DNA from: a bacterium
Lineage (GTDB): Bacteria > Patescibacteriota > Minisyncoccia > Phycocordibacterales > UBA918
DNA length: 19,870 nt
Assembly: GCA_027487145.1 (NCBI GenBank)
Contig: JAIYEC010000025.1
Span: forward strand, 1 to 19,870
Reading direction: 5' to 3'
Both the position numbers and the translations under genes were made by a program. Under the pieces are notes generated by a model. It did not search any database and had not been told where the DNA came from. It saw only the letters and a program-made list of their open reading frames with translations. Below, one piece after another: positions 13,994 through 19,701 of this stretch; position 1 is the stretch's first letter; every line of letters begins with the position of its first letter.

Positions 13994-15358
13994 ATGTTAC
14001 GTACAACTTTTGCCGTTTTCTTGTGCTTCACTGTTTTTCTTTCTGCTATCCCGACGGTCTTTGCTGAAACTGATGCTGAGCGAAAAGCTCGACTCGAAAC
14101 AGAGTTACGTCGAGTGGAAGCTGAGATTGCGGCTCAGCAAGTATTGGTAGATGGAAAGCGTGGTGAGCGTCAGTCACTTGAACGAGACCTGTCTATTATC
14201 GAAGGTGAGATAAAGCAGGTGCAGTTAGGAATCCAAGCCCGGTCACTCGCTATCGAACAACTCTCAGACCAAATTGGTGAAAAAGAGGTGGTGTTATCAA
14301 TTCTCGAAGAGCGACTCAAGGAGCAAGAGAATTCTCTAGCGGATTTGGTACGCAAATCTGCTATGGCAGAAGAGTATACCTTGGTTGAGATGATGTTGAG
14401 CAAGAAAAATCTTTCAGATTTTTTCTCTGATGTTGCTGTTTATGAAAATCTCAAAGAGTCACTCGCCGAATCATTGGCTGTTCTTCATACCATTAAAGGT
14501 GACACTAATGATCAAAAAGGACAACTTGAAGGAAAGCAAGAAACTGAAGCAGAGATGCGACGGATTCAAGAACTTGAGCATGAGCGAGCAAAATTAAAAG
14601 AAAACGAGAAAGAGCGGATTCTTACTGTCACCAAAGGGGAAGAGCGACAGTATCAATCTCTTTTGGAGTCACAACAACGAACTGCAGCACAACTTCGAAA
14701 TGCACTCTTCCAACTTCTTGGTGGTGGTGGAGCAATCGCGTTTCCGGAAGCGGTGCGGCTAGCGCAATATGCTGGAAATGTTACAGGTGTACCGGCAGAG
14801 ACGATCCTCGCAATTCTTGAACAAGAATCAAACATTGGTTCAAACCTCGGAAGTTGTCTCTTTACTGATCAAAGTAGTAGTCGACCCGTAATGCATCCAA
14901 CGCGCGATGAGCCAGTATTCAAAGCTATTGCTTCAACACTTGGGTTTGATGCGTACTCACGTAAAGTCTCATGTCCAATTTATCAAGGTGGTGAGCGTGT
15001 CGGATGGGGTGGAGCGATGGGTCCGTCACAGTTTATTCCATCAACCTGGGCCATGTACGGAGGATTTGTTAACGCTGGAGGAACCTGGGTATACAGTCAG
15101 TCAAGCGATAGAATTCGTGCCATTAATGGTGGAAGTGGTCCTTCAAGTCCATTTAATAATCAAGATGCCTTTATCGCCACGGCGCTTCTCATGCGTGATA
15201 ATGGTGCAGATGGATCAACTGCTGGAGATCGCCTGGCGGCTCTCCGTTACTACGCTGGTTGGGGCGGGGCTTCAAACCCAGCTAATGCGTTCTATGGTGA
15301 TCAGGTGATTCAGCGGAAGGCGAGACTCAAGCAAGAAATCCAAATCCTCGGTAATTAA
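13994..15358 (+). CDS. Exported coiled-coil lytic transglycosylase
   Basis: 454 residues. Signal peptide 1-24 (FAVFLCFTVFLSAIPTVFA, then ETDAE). Residues ~27-240 are a long charged coiled coil like that of EnvC/CwlO/PcsB-type wall hydrolases, which in other bacteria couple to FtsEX. The C-terminal ~200 residues are a lysozyme-like transglycosylase domain of SLT/MltB type: ILAILEQESNIGSNLG with the probable catalytic Glu278, GGAMGPSQFIPSTWAMYGG, ATALLMRDNGADGS and YYAGWGGASNPANAFYGDQV. Two Cys (GSCLF, VSCPIY) may form a disulphide. It cleaves peptidoglycan glycan strands outside the membrane, presumably during division or growth. It is monocistronic, with a terminator just downstream. Confidence 0.93.
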   Translation: MLRTTFAVFLCFTVFLSAIPTVFAETDAERKARLETELRRVEAEIAAQQVLVDGKRGERQSLERDLSIIEGEIKQVQLGIQARSLAIEQLSDQIGEKEVVLSILEERLKEQENSLADLVRKSAMAEEYTLVEMMLSKKNLSDFFSDVAVYENLKESLAESLAVLHTIKGDTNDQKGQLEGKQETEAEMRRIQELEHERAKLKENEKERILTVTKGEERQYQSLLESQQRTAAQLRNALFQLLGGGGAIAFPEAVRLAQYAGNVTGVPAETILAILEQESNIGSNLGSCLFTDQSSSRPVMHPTRDEPVFKAIASTLGFDAYSRKVSCPIYQGGERVGWGGAMGPSQFIPSTWAMYGGFVNAGGTWVYSQSSDRIRAINGGSGPSSPFNNQDAFIATALLMRDNGADGSTAGDRLAALRYYAGWGGASNPANAFYGDQVIQRKARLKQEIQILGN

Positions 15359-15394
15359 GTCTTTAAAATTGGCGATTCACTTTGTCGCACTACG

Positions 15395-15438
15395 AAAAAA
15401 GACTCTCGCTGGGCACCAGCCCCACTTGAGTCTTTTTT
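15395..15438 (+). terminator. Intrinsic terminator after transglycosylase gene
   Basis: AAAAAAGACTC (15395-15405) pairs with GAGTCTTTTTT (15428-15438). An inner 5-bp stem GCTGG/CCAGC sits in the loop. It ends in a run of six T. Confidence 0.88.
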
Positions 15439-15550
15439 GACCTAATTTTTAAGGAGACCTTAGTCGACTGTAAAAATGGAAATGCCTCTATGGTGCTTGT
15501 GCTTCGCGTGACTCATCCAATTTTAAAAACTTAATCAGGATTATGGGTGG
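15439..15550. other. Part of the 321-base stretch without a gene (15359-15679); nothing recognised here
   Basis: Between the terminator and the rpmE2 promoter I see only a small hairpin (TAAGG AGA CCTTA, 15450-15462) and an 11-codon frame from an ATG at 15476. I find no tRNA, tmRNA or 6S signature on either strand. The rest of the gene-free stretch holds the rpmE2 promoter and structured leader, listed separately. Confidence 0.4.
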
Positions 15551-15578
15551 TTGCCAAATCGATAGTTTCTGATATAGT
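15551..15578 (+). promoter_or_regulatory. rpmE2 promoter
   Basis: TTGCCA (15551-15556), a 16-base spacer, and TATAGT (15573-15578) preceded by TGA, an extended -10. Predicted start is about 15585, giving a ~95-base leader. This is unusually long for this window, where most genes appear to have none. TATATT (15611-15616) and TATGAT (15637-15642) are alternative -10 candidates. Confidence 0.55.
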
Positions 15579-15595
15579 TTTGCGCGTAAAGAGTA

Positions 15596-15665
15596 GGTGC
15601 TTCTCCTTACTATATTCCAGTAGTAGCACTATCATATATGATAGTGCTACTACATGAGAAGCGCC
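15596..15665 (+). promoter_or_regulatory. Structured rpmE2 leader: nested hairpin with 34-bp palindrome
   Basis: The outer stem GGTGCTTCTC (15596-15605) pairs with GAGAAGCGCC (15656-15665) over 10 bp with a single G-U. It encloses a perfect palindrome, 15620-15653, whose left arm is GTAGTAGCACTATCATA. As RNA this folds into a ~15-bp hairpin with a TATA loop. The internal loop is 14 bases on the 5' side and 2 on the 3' side. The structure ends 14 bases before the ATG of the L31 gene and lacks a T-run, so it is not a terminator. Likely roles are an autoregulatory r-protein leader or, at DNA level, an operator for a dimeric repressor. Leader structures upstream of L31 genes are known in other phyla; correspondence is untested. 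Confidence 0.7.
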
Positions 15666-15679
15666 GAAGTATTTGCAAT

Positions 15680-15934
15680 ATGAAACAAGATATTCACCCA
15701 AAGAACTACCGAATGGTAATTTTCCACGATAACACTTCAAATGAACGTGTGCTTGTTGGTTCAACTATCGACACAAAAGCAACTGATACGTGGACTGATG
15801 GTAAAGAGTACCCAGTAGCGTACGTTGATGTCACAAGCGCTTCACACCCGTTTTACACTGGTACAGAGAAGACGATGGATACAGCCGGTCGAGTAGAGCG
15901 ATTCAAGGCTCGCCAGGCGAAAGCGAAGAAGTAA
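15680..15934 (+). CDS. rpmE2: Ribosomal protein bL31, type B (cysteine-free)
   Basis: 84 residues. Large-subunit protein that bridges the subunits at the central protuberance. IHPKNYRMVIFHDNT at the N-terminus and SASHPFYTGTEKTMDTAGRVERF in the middle to C-terminal part are diagnostic of type B L31. There are no Cys, so this is the zinc-free form. I choose the ATG at 15680 (MKQDIHP) because family members start there; a further in-frame ATG at 15638 lies inside the palindrome and would add 14 non-conserved residues. In bacteria with two L31 genes the zinc-free copy is often Zur-controlled. Here a large palindrome lies upstream, though its sequence does not clearly match Zur boxes I know. Confidence 0.95.
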   Translation: MKQDIHPKNYRMVIFHDNTSNERVLVGSTIDTKATDTWTDGKEYPVAYVDVTSASHPFYTGTEKTMDTAGRVERFKARQAKAKK

Positions 15935-15950
15935 ATCATTTGCTTCGTTA

Positions 15951-16007
15951 AAAATGAAAAAACGCACTCATCGTACACGGAGTACGCCTCGTGCGTTTTT
16001 TCATTTT
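15951..16007. terminator. Strong intrinsic terminator after rpmE2
   Basis: A perfect 17-bp stem, AAAATGAAAAAACGCAC (15951-15967) with its complement at 15991-16007, and an inner 5-bp hairpin CGTAC/GTACG. The T-run is inside the 3' arm. The flanking A- and T-runs make it look bidirectional. Confidence 0.9.
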
Positions 16008-16077
16008 ATGCCTCGCATCTGACTCACTTTTTCACTTCCACCAAACAGACGACTGTTTCTTTTTTGTAAATTTCAAG

Positions 16078-16086
16078 TAGTATACG
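16078..16086 (+). promoter_or_regulatory. Possible -10 region for prfA
   Basis: TAGTATACG contains two weak overlapping hexamers (TAGTAT, TATACG) ending 9 to 12 bases before the ATG at 16096. The position matches the near-leaderless pattern elsewhere in the window; the match itself is weak. Confidence 0.35.
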
Positions 16087-16095
16087 CACATCAAT

Positions 16096-17076
16096 ATGGA
16101 ATTTTCCCAAGACAAATTGCAAGAGTTTAAAGACAACCCCAAGACCGCTTTTCTGGCGGGTCAATTTGAAGTGCTTGTGCGGCAACTCGCTGAGTCTGAG
16201 GCGATGGCAGCTTCGGACCCGGAAATGGCAGAATTAGCTCAAGAGGAAATTGAAGGGCTAAAGAACCAGATGAAACTATCATTTGATGAAATGGATCGTA
16301 TCATCGAGGCCAGTAGAGAAGAAGAGGTAAAACCCTATGGGGTGGTTCTTGAAGTCCGTGCTGGAGCCGGCGGAGACGAAGCTGGTCTGTTTGCTGAAGA
16401 ATTGGCGCAAGCATATCTTCGATATGCAGAAAAACAAGGCTGGATGTATGTCACAGAGTACGAGTCACGCTCAGCCAGTGGTGGATACAAAGAAGCTGCC
16501 TTTGAAATTGTTCATCCTAATGTCTACGACACATTGCGGTGGGAGACAGGGGTTCATCGAGTGCAGCGGGTGCCGGTAACTGAGAAAATGGGACGCATCC
16601 ATACGTCAACCATGTCTGTCGCGGTACTTCCGATGCGTAAAAAACCGCTGTTTGAAATCAGTCCATCTGATATCGAAATGGAGTTTTCGCGTGCGGGTGG
16701 AGCCGGTGGTCAGAACGTAAATAAGGTAGAAACAGCGGTTCGACTCATTCACAAGCCAACCGGAATTGATGTTCGCAGTCAGTCAGAACGATCTCAGCTT
16801 AAAAACCGTGAAAAGGCGATGTCTCTTTTGATGGCGAAGCTTGAAGCAATGCATGATGAGGAAGAAGCCAAGCGACACGCTGATGTTCGAAAAGGGCAGA
16901 TTGGTACCGGTGATCGCTCAGAAAAAATCCGCACCTACAACTTTCCCCAAAATCGTATTACTGACCATCGTATCAAGGAATCTTGGCACAACATCGAAGG
17001 CGTTATGGCGGGGGATATGCAAGCAATTTTTGATAGTTTGGCTGCCTACGCCAGAGGTGAAAGCCTTGCAGAATAA
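16096..17076 (+). CDS. prfA: Peptide chain release factor 1
   Basis: 326 residues. It recognises UAA/UAG in the ribosomal A site and triggers peptide release. The GGQ catalytic motif is at 204-206 within SRAGGAGGQNVNKVETAVR. The codon-recognition tripeptide is PVT (160-162) in RVPVTEKMGRIHTST, the PxT form of RF1, not the SPF of RF2. Domain 1 is about 30 residues shorter than in E. coli RF1 (360 residues), beginning directly with MEFSQDKLQEF. The rest is full length, ending in the ITDHRIKESWHNIEGVMAGD motif. UGA stops elsewhere in the window imply that an RF2 is encoded outside it. Confidence 0.96.
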   Translation: MEFSQDKLQEFKDNPKTAFLAGQFEVLVRQLAESEAMAASDPEMAELAQEEIEGLKNQMKLSFDEMDRIIEASREEEVKPYGVVLEVRAGAGGDEAGLFAEELAQAYLRYAEKQGWMYVTEYESRSASGGYKEAAFEIVHPNVYDTLRWETGVHRVQRVPVTEKMGRIHTSTMSVAVLPMRKKPLFEISPSDIEMEFSRAGGAGGQNVNKVETAVRLIHKPTGIDVRSQSERSQLKNREKAMSLLMAKLEAMHDEEEAKRHADVRKGQIGTGDRSEKIRTYNFPQNRITDHRIKESWHNIEGVMAGDMQAIFDSLAAYARGESLAE

Positions 17077-17103
17077 GGCTCTGTGTGGTAATCTTGCGCC
17101 GTT

Positions 17104-17123
17104 AAGCCGAGTAAGGCTTTTTT
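17104..17123 (+). terminator. Probable intrinsic terminator after prfA
   Basis: AAGCC (17104-17108), loop GAGTAA, GGCTT (17115-17119), then a run of Ts to 17123. The stem is only 5 bp, but the T-tract and position right after the gene support it. Confidence 0.6.
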
Positions 17124-17144
17124 AGGATTCAGACTGTCAACACA

Positions 17145-17173
17145 GTTTAATTGTCCAGGAATACACTTATAAT
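17145..17173 (+). promoter_or_regulatory. rpsB-tsf promoter
   Basis: A consensus TATAAT (17168-17173) with GTTTAA (17145-17150) 17 bases upstream. Predicted start ~17180 gives a leader of about 47 bases before the ATG at 17227. I see no strong leader structure and no Shine-Dalgarno. Confidence 0.55.
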
Positions 17174-17226
17174 AACCGTATTTCAGCACAATAGCTCCAC
17201 AAAATGAATCCACATTAATATTATTT

Positions 17227-17970
17227 ATGTCAACCAATTCAACATTAATTCAACGCCTCTTCAATGCTGGGGCTCATTTCGGTTTCAAAAAAAGCCGTCG
17301 TCACCCAACTGTGGTGCCATACCTTTTTACTACTAAAGAAGGAGTCGATATCTTCGACCTTGAGAAAACTGCAGCAACAGTTGATCAGGTAAAAGAGCTC
17401 CTCAAACAAGCTGGTCTTTCTGGAAAGACAGTTCTCTTTGTCGGTACAAAAGATGAATCAGCAAAGATTGTTAAGTCTGTCGCAGAAGGAGTTGGTGCTC
17501 CGTATGTAACCAATCGTTGGATTGGTGGGATGCTTACCAATCTTCCTGAAATCAAGAAGCGAATCAATCGTCTTGAAGCCCTTACTCACGAATCTGCGTC
17601 TGGAGAACTTGAACGAAAGTACACCAAAAAAGAACGAGTTATGATTGGTCGTGAGATGGACAAGCTTACATTCAATTTTGGTGGCATCAAGGATATGGTG
17701 AAGTCACCAGACTACGTTCTCGTGGTTGACCCCCGTCATGATCACATTGCCGTAACAGAAGCAAAAAGTCGAAACGTACCGGTAATCGCTATCATGAGTT
17801 CAGACTGTGATGCGTCACGTATCGACTATCCAGTTGTTGTAAACGATTCACTCCAAACGAGCGTTGGACTTGTCCTTGAAGAGCTTGCGGCTTCACTAAA
17901 AGAAGGAGCTTCAGCCTACACACCACGTCCAGTAGCTCCACGTGAAGCAACTCGAACCCCTCGCGCGTAA
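17227..17970 (+). CDS. rpsB: Ribosomal protein uS2
   Basis: 247 residues, typical length. Small-subunit protein, needed on the 30S platform. Diagnostic stretches are LFNAGAHFGFKKSRRHP, VLFVGTKDESAKIV, NRWIGGMLTN (family: RWLGGMLTN), DMVKSPDYVLVVDPRHDHIAVTEA and IDYPVVVNDSLQTSVGLVLEEL. It is followed 44 bases later by tsf, the classic rpsB-tsf order found across bacteria. The C-terminal tail (PRPVAPREATRTPRA) is basic and disordered. Confidence 0.97.
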   Translation: MSTNSTLIQRLFNAGAHFGFKKSRRHPTVVPYLFTTKEGVDIFDLEKTAATVDQVKELLKQAGLSGKTVLFVGTKDESAKIVKSVAEGVGAPYVTNRWIGGMLTNLPEIKKRINRLEALTHESASGELERKYTKKERVMIGREMDKLTFNFGGIKDMVKSPDYVLVVDPRHDHIAVTEAKSRNVPVIAIMSSDCDASRIDYPVVVNDSLQTSVGLVLEELAASLKEGASAYTPRPVAPREATRTPRA

Positions 17971-18014
17971 GCCGAAACAAACTTTATTGTTCATTATTTA
18001 GCTCATTAAATCGT

Positions 18015-18599
18015 ATGGAAATTTCATCAGCACAACTCAAAGAACTTCGAGACATGACAGGTATCTCAGTGATGCAGTGTAAGAAGGCACTTGAAGAAGC
18101 CGGCGGAGACATGGAAAAGGCAGTCATCATCCTCAAAAAGAAGCGAAGTGACGCGGCAGATAAGAAGTCTGATCGAGAAATCGGTGCAGGTGCAGTCGGC
18201 TCTTATGTCCATAATACAAATGAGATTGCAGCGCTTGTTCTCCTAGGGTGTGAGACTGACTTCGTATCAAAAAACCCAGAATTTGTGGCACTCTCAAAAG
18301 ACATTGCAATGCAAGTAGCTGCAACTAATCCTTCATTTATTAACCGCGCTGAGGTTCCTGAGACAGTGATTGAAAAAGCTAAGGAACTATTCATGAAGGA
18401 GGTGGTTGATAAGCCAGCTGACATGCAAGAGAAGATTCTTGAAGGGAAGCTCTCTGCTTACTTCAAAGAACAAATTCTTATGGAACAGCCATTCATCAAG
18501 AACCCAGATACAACTATCGGTGAGATGGTAACGGGGGCTATTCAGAAGTTCGGTGAGAATGTTCAGGTAGTGAAAATTTCTCGAGTTTCGGTAAAATAA
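18015..18599 (+). CDS. tsf: Elongation factor Ts
   Basis: 194 residues, the short form with one dimerisation subdomain (E. coli is about 283, Thermus about 196). It recycles EF-Tu-GDP. The N-terminal UBA-like domain reads LKELRDMTGISVMQCKKALE, the core contains the invariant-type TDFV motif (LGCETDFVSKN), and the C-terminus has LMEQPFIKNPDTTIGEMV. It lies downstream of rpsB, presumably in one transcript. The start at 18015 matches the family N-terminus. A small membrane-protein gene starts 4 bases after its stop. Confidence 0.97.
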   Translation: MEISSAQLKELRDMTGISVMQCKKALEEAGGDMEKAVIILKKKRSDAADKKSDREIGAGAVGSYVHNTNEIAALVLLGCETDFVSKNPEFVALSKDIAMQVAATNPSFINRAEVPETVIEKAKELFMKEVVDKPADMQEKILEGKLSAYFKEQILMEQPFIKNPDTTIGEMVTGAIQKFGENVQVVKISRVSVK

Positions 18600-18603
18600 A
18601 AGA

Positions 18604-19047
18604 ATGAGCCTTGCAACTGTCGTATTTCTCGTAAGTGCTGTAGCGTTTGCTGGATACGCGTTCCTGGTGAATTTAGAAGAGAAAAACGCCCGCAGATTTG
18701 TCTGCGGGCGTTTGCGTGATCGACTAGACACCTCACTTCTGCGACTGGGAAATCAGTTTGAAAATCATTGGAAACATATCTCACGCTATATTTTGCAACT
18801 TGGATGGTACTACAGTGTACATCGGGTCCTGCGAGCTATTTTGGCCTTCTTGGTACACGTGTATACCTTCATTGAGAATATTTTTGAGCGAAATCGAGCC
18901 CGGACAAAAGAGCTTCGAAAAGAGTTTAAGCGTCAGCTGAGTAAAAAAAGCCATCTTTCTGAAATTGCCGATCATAAGACTAAAACAACGCTTTCGGCCG
19001 AAGAGCAGGAAATTTTGAAGACAAAAAAGTTGGAACAAGACCACTAG
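18604..19047 (+). CDS. Small membrane protein of unknown function
   Basis: 147 residues. An N-terminal membrane helix at about 4-23 (TVVFLVSAVAFAGYAFLV), an amphipathic or hydrophobic stretch ~60-95 (YYSVHRVLRAILAFLVHVYTFIENIF), then a very basic segment (ERNRARTKELRKEFKRQ) and an end reading SHLSEIADHKTKTTLSAEEQEILK. I recall a similar ending in Parcubacteria hypothetical proteins, so I think the gene is real. Codons 27-37 coincide with a strong GC-rich hairpin that looks like the tsf terminator. Start 4 bases after tsf implies translation coupling; expression may be reduced by the hairpin. Function unknown. Confidence 0.7.
   Translation: MSLATVVFLVSAVAFAGYAFLVNLEEKNARRFVCGRLRDRLDTSLLRLGNQFENHWKHISRYILQLGWYYSVHRVLRAILAFLVHVYTFIENIFERNRARTKELRKEFKRQLSKKSHLSEIADHKTKTTLSAEEQEILKTKKLEQDH
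18684..18713 (+). terminator. Terminator-like hairpin inside the small membrane protein gene
   Basis: AAACGCCCGCAGA (18684-18696), loop TTTG, TCTGCGGGCGTTT (18701-18713): a perfect 13-bp stem 84 bases after the tsf stop. Only three Ts follow before GCG, so termination may be partial. It would attenuate the 3' gene while protecting the rpsB-tsf mRNA end. Confidence 0.65.
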
Positions 19048-19063
19048 CATATTTAAAAAAATC

Positions 19064-19072
19064 TGCTATTAT
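19064..19072 (+). promoter_or_regulatory. Extended -10 for tRNA-Thr
   Basis: TGCTATTAT ends 21 bases before the mature tRNA 5' end at 19094, giving a short 5' extension for RNase P to remove. Confidence 0.5.
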
Positions 19073-19093
19073 TGCCAGCGTTCATTTGAACAG

Positions 19094-19166
19094 GCCGACT
19101 TAGCTCAGTTGGTAGAGCATCGCATTTGTAACGCGCAGGTCATCAGTTCGAATCTGATAGTCGGCT
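19094..19166 (+). tRNA. tRNA-Thr (anticodon UGU)
   Basis: A 73-base cloverleaf: acceptor GCCGACT/AGTCGGC, D arm GCTC-AGTTGGTA-GAGC, anticodon loop TTTGTAA with anticodon TGT, and T arm ATCAG-TTCGAAT-CTGAT, with discriminator U and no encoded CCA. The anticodon stem TCGCA/CGCGC has only three Watson-Crick pairs, with U-C at 27-43 and A-C at 31-39. Closely followed by a terminator. Confidence 0.93.
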
Positions 19167-19171
19167 CTATG

Positions 19172-19204
19172 AGAAAAAACACAAGCATTGCTTGTGTTTT
19201 TTCT
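19172..19204. terminator. Strong bidirectional terminator between tRNA-Thr and HNH gene
   Basis: A perfect 15-bp stem AGAAAAAACACAAGC (19172-19186) and GCTTGTGTTTTTTCT (19190-19204) with a 3-base loop. It has A- and T-runs on both sides and lies between convergent genes. Confidence 0.92.
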
Positions 19205-19213
19205 TTGAGTAAT

Positions 19214-19603
19214 TTACCGTCTCCATCTTCTACCATTTCCTCGGTTTAGATTTCGAAAGTGAGGTGTTAGAGCGTGGCAGTTAGGGCACAGTAGCCGTAA
19301 GTTTGTTTCGGTGTTATTTTCAGCGTCTCCATCAATATGATCGATTTCAAGTGGCACAAGACCAGTTAATTTGTGTCTTACTGACCATCCGCATGAGGAG
19401 CAACGTTCTTTGTGTTTTTCAATTAAGTATCGTCGCAGATGTTTTGAGATTAAACGCACTTTTTTACCTCGGTTACCGTCAACCTTCCCAGCTTTCCAAG
19501 CGTTAATGTACTCAATAAATTGTTTGTCGTGCTGACACTGGTTAGAGCAATATTTAACTTGCTGTCGAGAGTGTAGCTTTTTTGAGCAAGTAATGCATTC
19601 CAT
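19214..19603 (-). CDS. HNH endonuclease with N-terminal zinc finger
   Basis: 129 residues. The N-terminal zinc finger has C3-x2-C6 and C19-x3-C23 (CITC...YCSNQC). The HNH domain has D88-H89 (LEIDHIDGDAENN), N101 and H110 (LCPNCHALT), with a structural zinc site formed by C68/C71 (CSSCGW) and C106/C109. The region between is strongly basic, suitable for DNA binding. It is a stand-alone nuclease of the small phage/homing type, placed against a tRNA gene, which is compatible with a past mobile origin; no integrase or att duplication is visible. The target is unknown. A TGGTATTAT box ends 6 bases before the ATG on the - strand, so the mRNA should be leaderless. Confidence 0.88.
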   Translation of the reverse strand: MECITCSKKLHSRQQVKYCSNQCQHDKQFIEYINAWKAGKVDGNRGKKVRLISKHLRRYLIEKHKERCSSCGWSVRHKLTGLVPLEIDHIDGDAENNTETNLRLLCPNCHALTPHFRNLNRGNGRRWRR

Positions 19604-19609
19604 AAGAAT

Positions 19610-19618
19610 ATAATACCA
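19610..19618 (-). promoter_or_regulatory. Extended -10 promoter for HNH gene, leaderless
   Basis: Reading the - strand, TGGTATTAT is followed by 6 bases and the ATG at 19603. The spacing is identical to that of the 3684 gene. Confidence 0.55.
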
Positions 19619-19631
19619 TCACGACATACAA

Positions 19632-19653
19632 CCTGTGGTATTCAGCACACAGG
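19632..19653. repeat. Inverted repeat between HNH and divergent membrane protein gene
   Basis: CCTGTG (19632-19637) and CACAGG (19648-19653) around a 10-base spacer, lying in the -35 region expected for the HNH promoter. Possible operator shared by the divergent genes. Confidence 0.35.
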
Positions 19654-19681
19654 CTACCTTTATTTTACGCCAAAAACACGC

Positions 19682-19687
19682 TATACT
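19682..19687 (+). promoter_or_regulatory. -10 box for terminal membrane protein gene
   Basis: TATACT ends 14 bases before the ATG at 19702; predicted leader about 8 bases. Confidence 0.45.
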
Positions 19688-19701
19688 CACAAGTACACAT
19701 T

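Noticed and set aside
15439..15620. Possible tmRNA, 6S or other known ncRNA
   Set aside because: No tRNA-like ends, tag-peptide frame or long 6S-like rod could be found on either strand.
15620..15653. The palindrome as an intrinsic terminator or transposon end
   Set aside because: There is no T-run after it, a promoter lies before it and a gene directly after it, and no transposase or target duplication is nearby.
15638..15679. ATG at 15638 as the L31 start
   Set aside because: It lies inside the 34-bp palindrome and would add 14 residues not found in the L31 family; MKQDIHP at 15680 matches the usual start.
15531..15764. 77-codon frame on the - strand across the rpmE2 leader
   Set aside because: It overlaps rpmE2 antisense, contains the palindrome and has no recognisable protein features.
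17135..17146. CTGTCAACACAG inverted repeat upstream of rpsB as an operator
   Set aside because: Arms of only 4 bp; expected often by chance.
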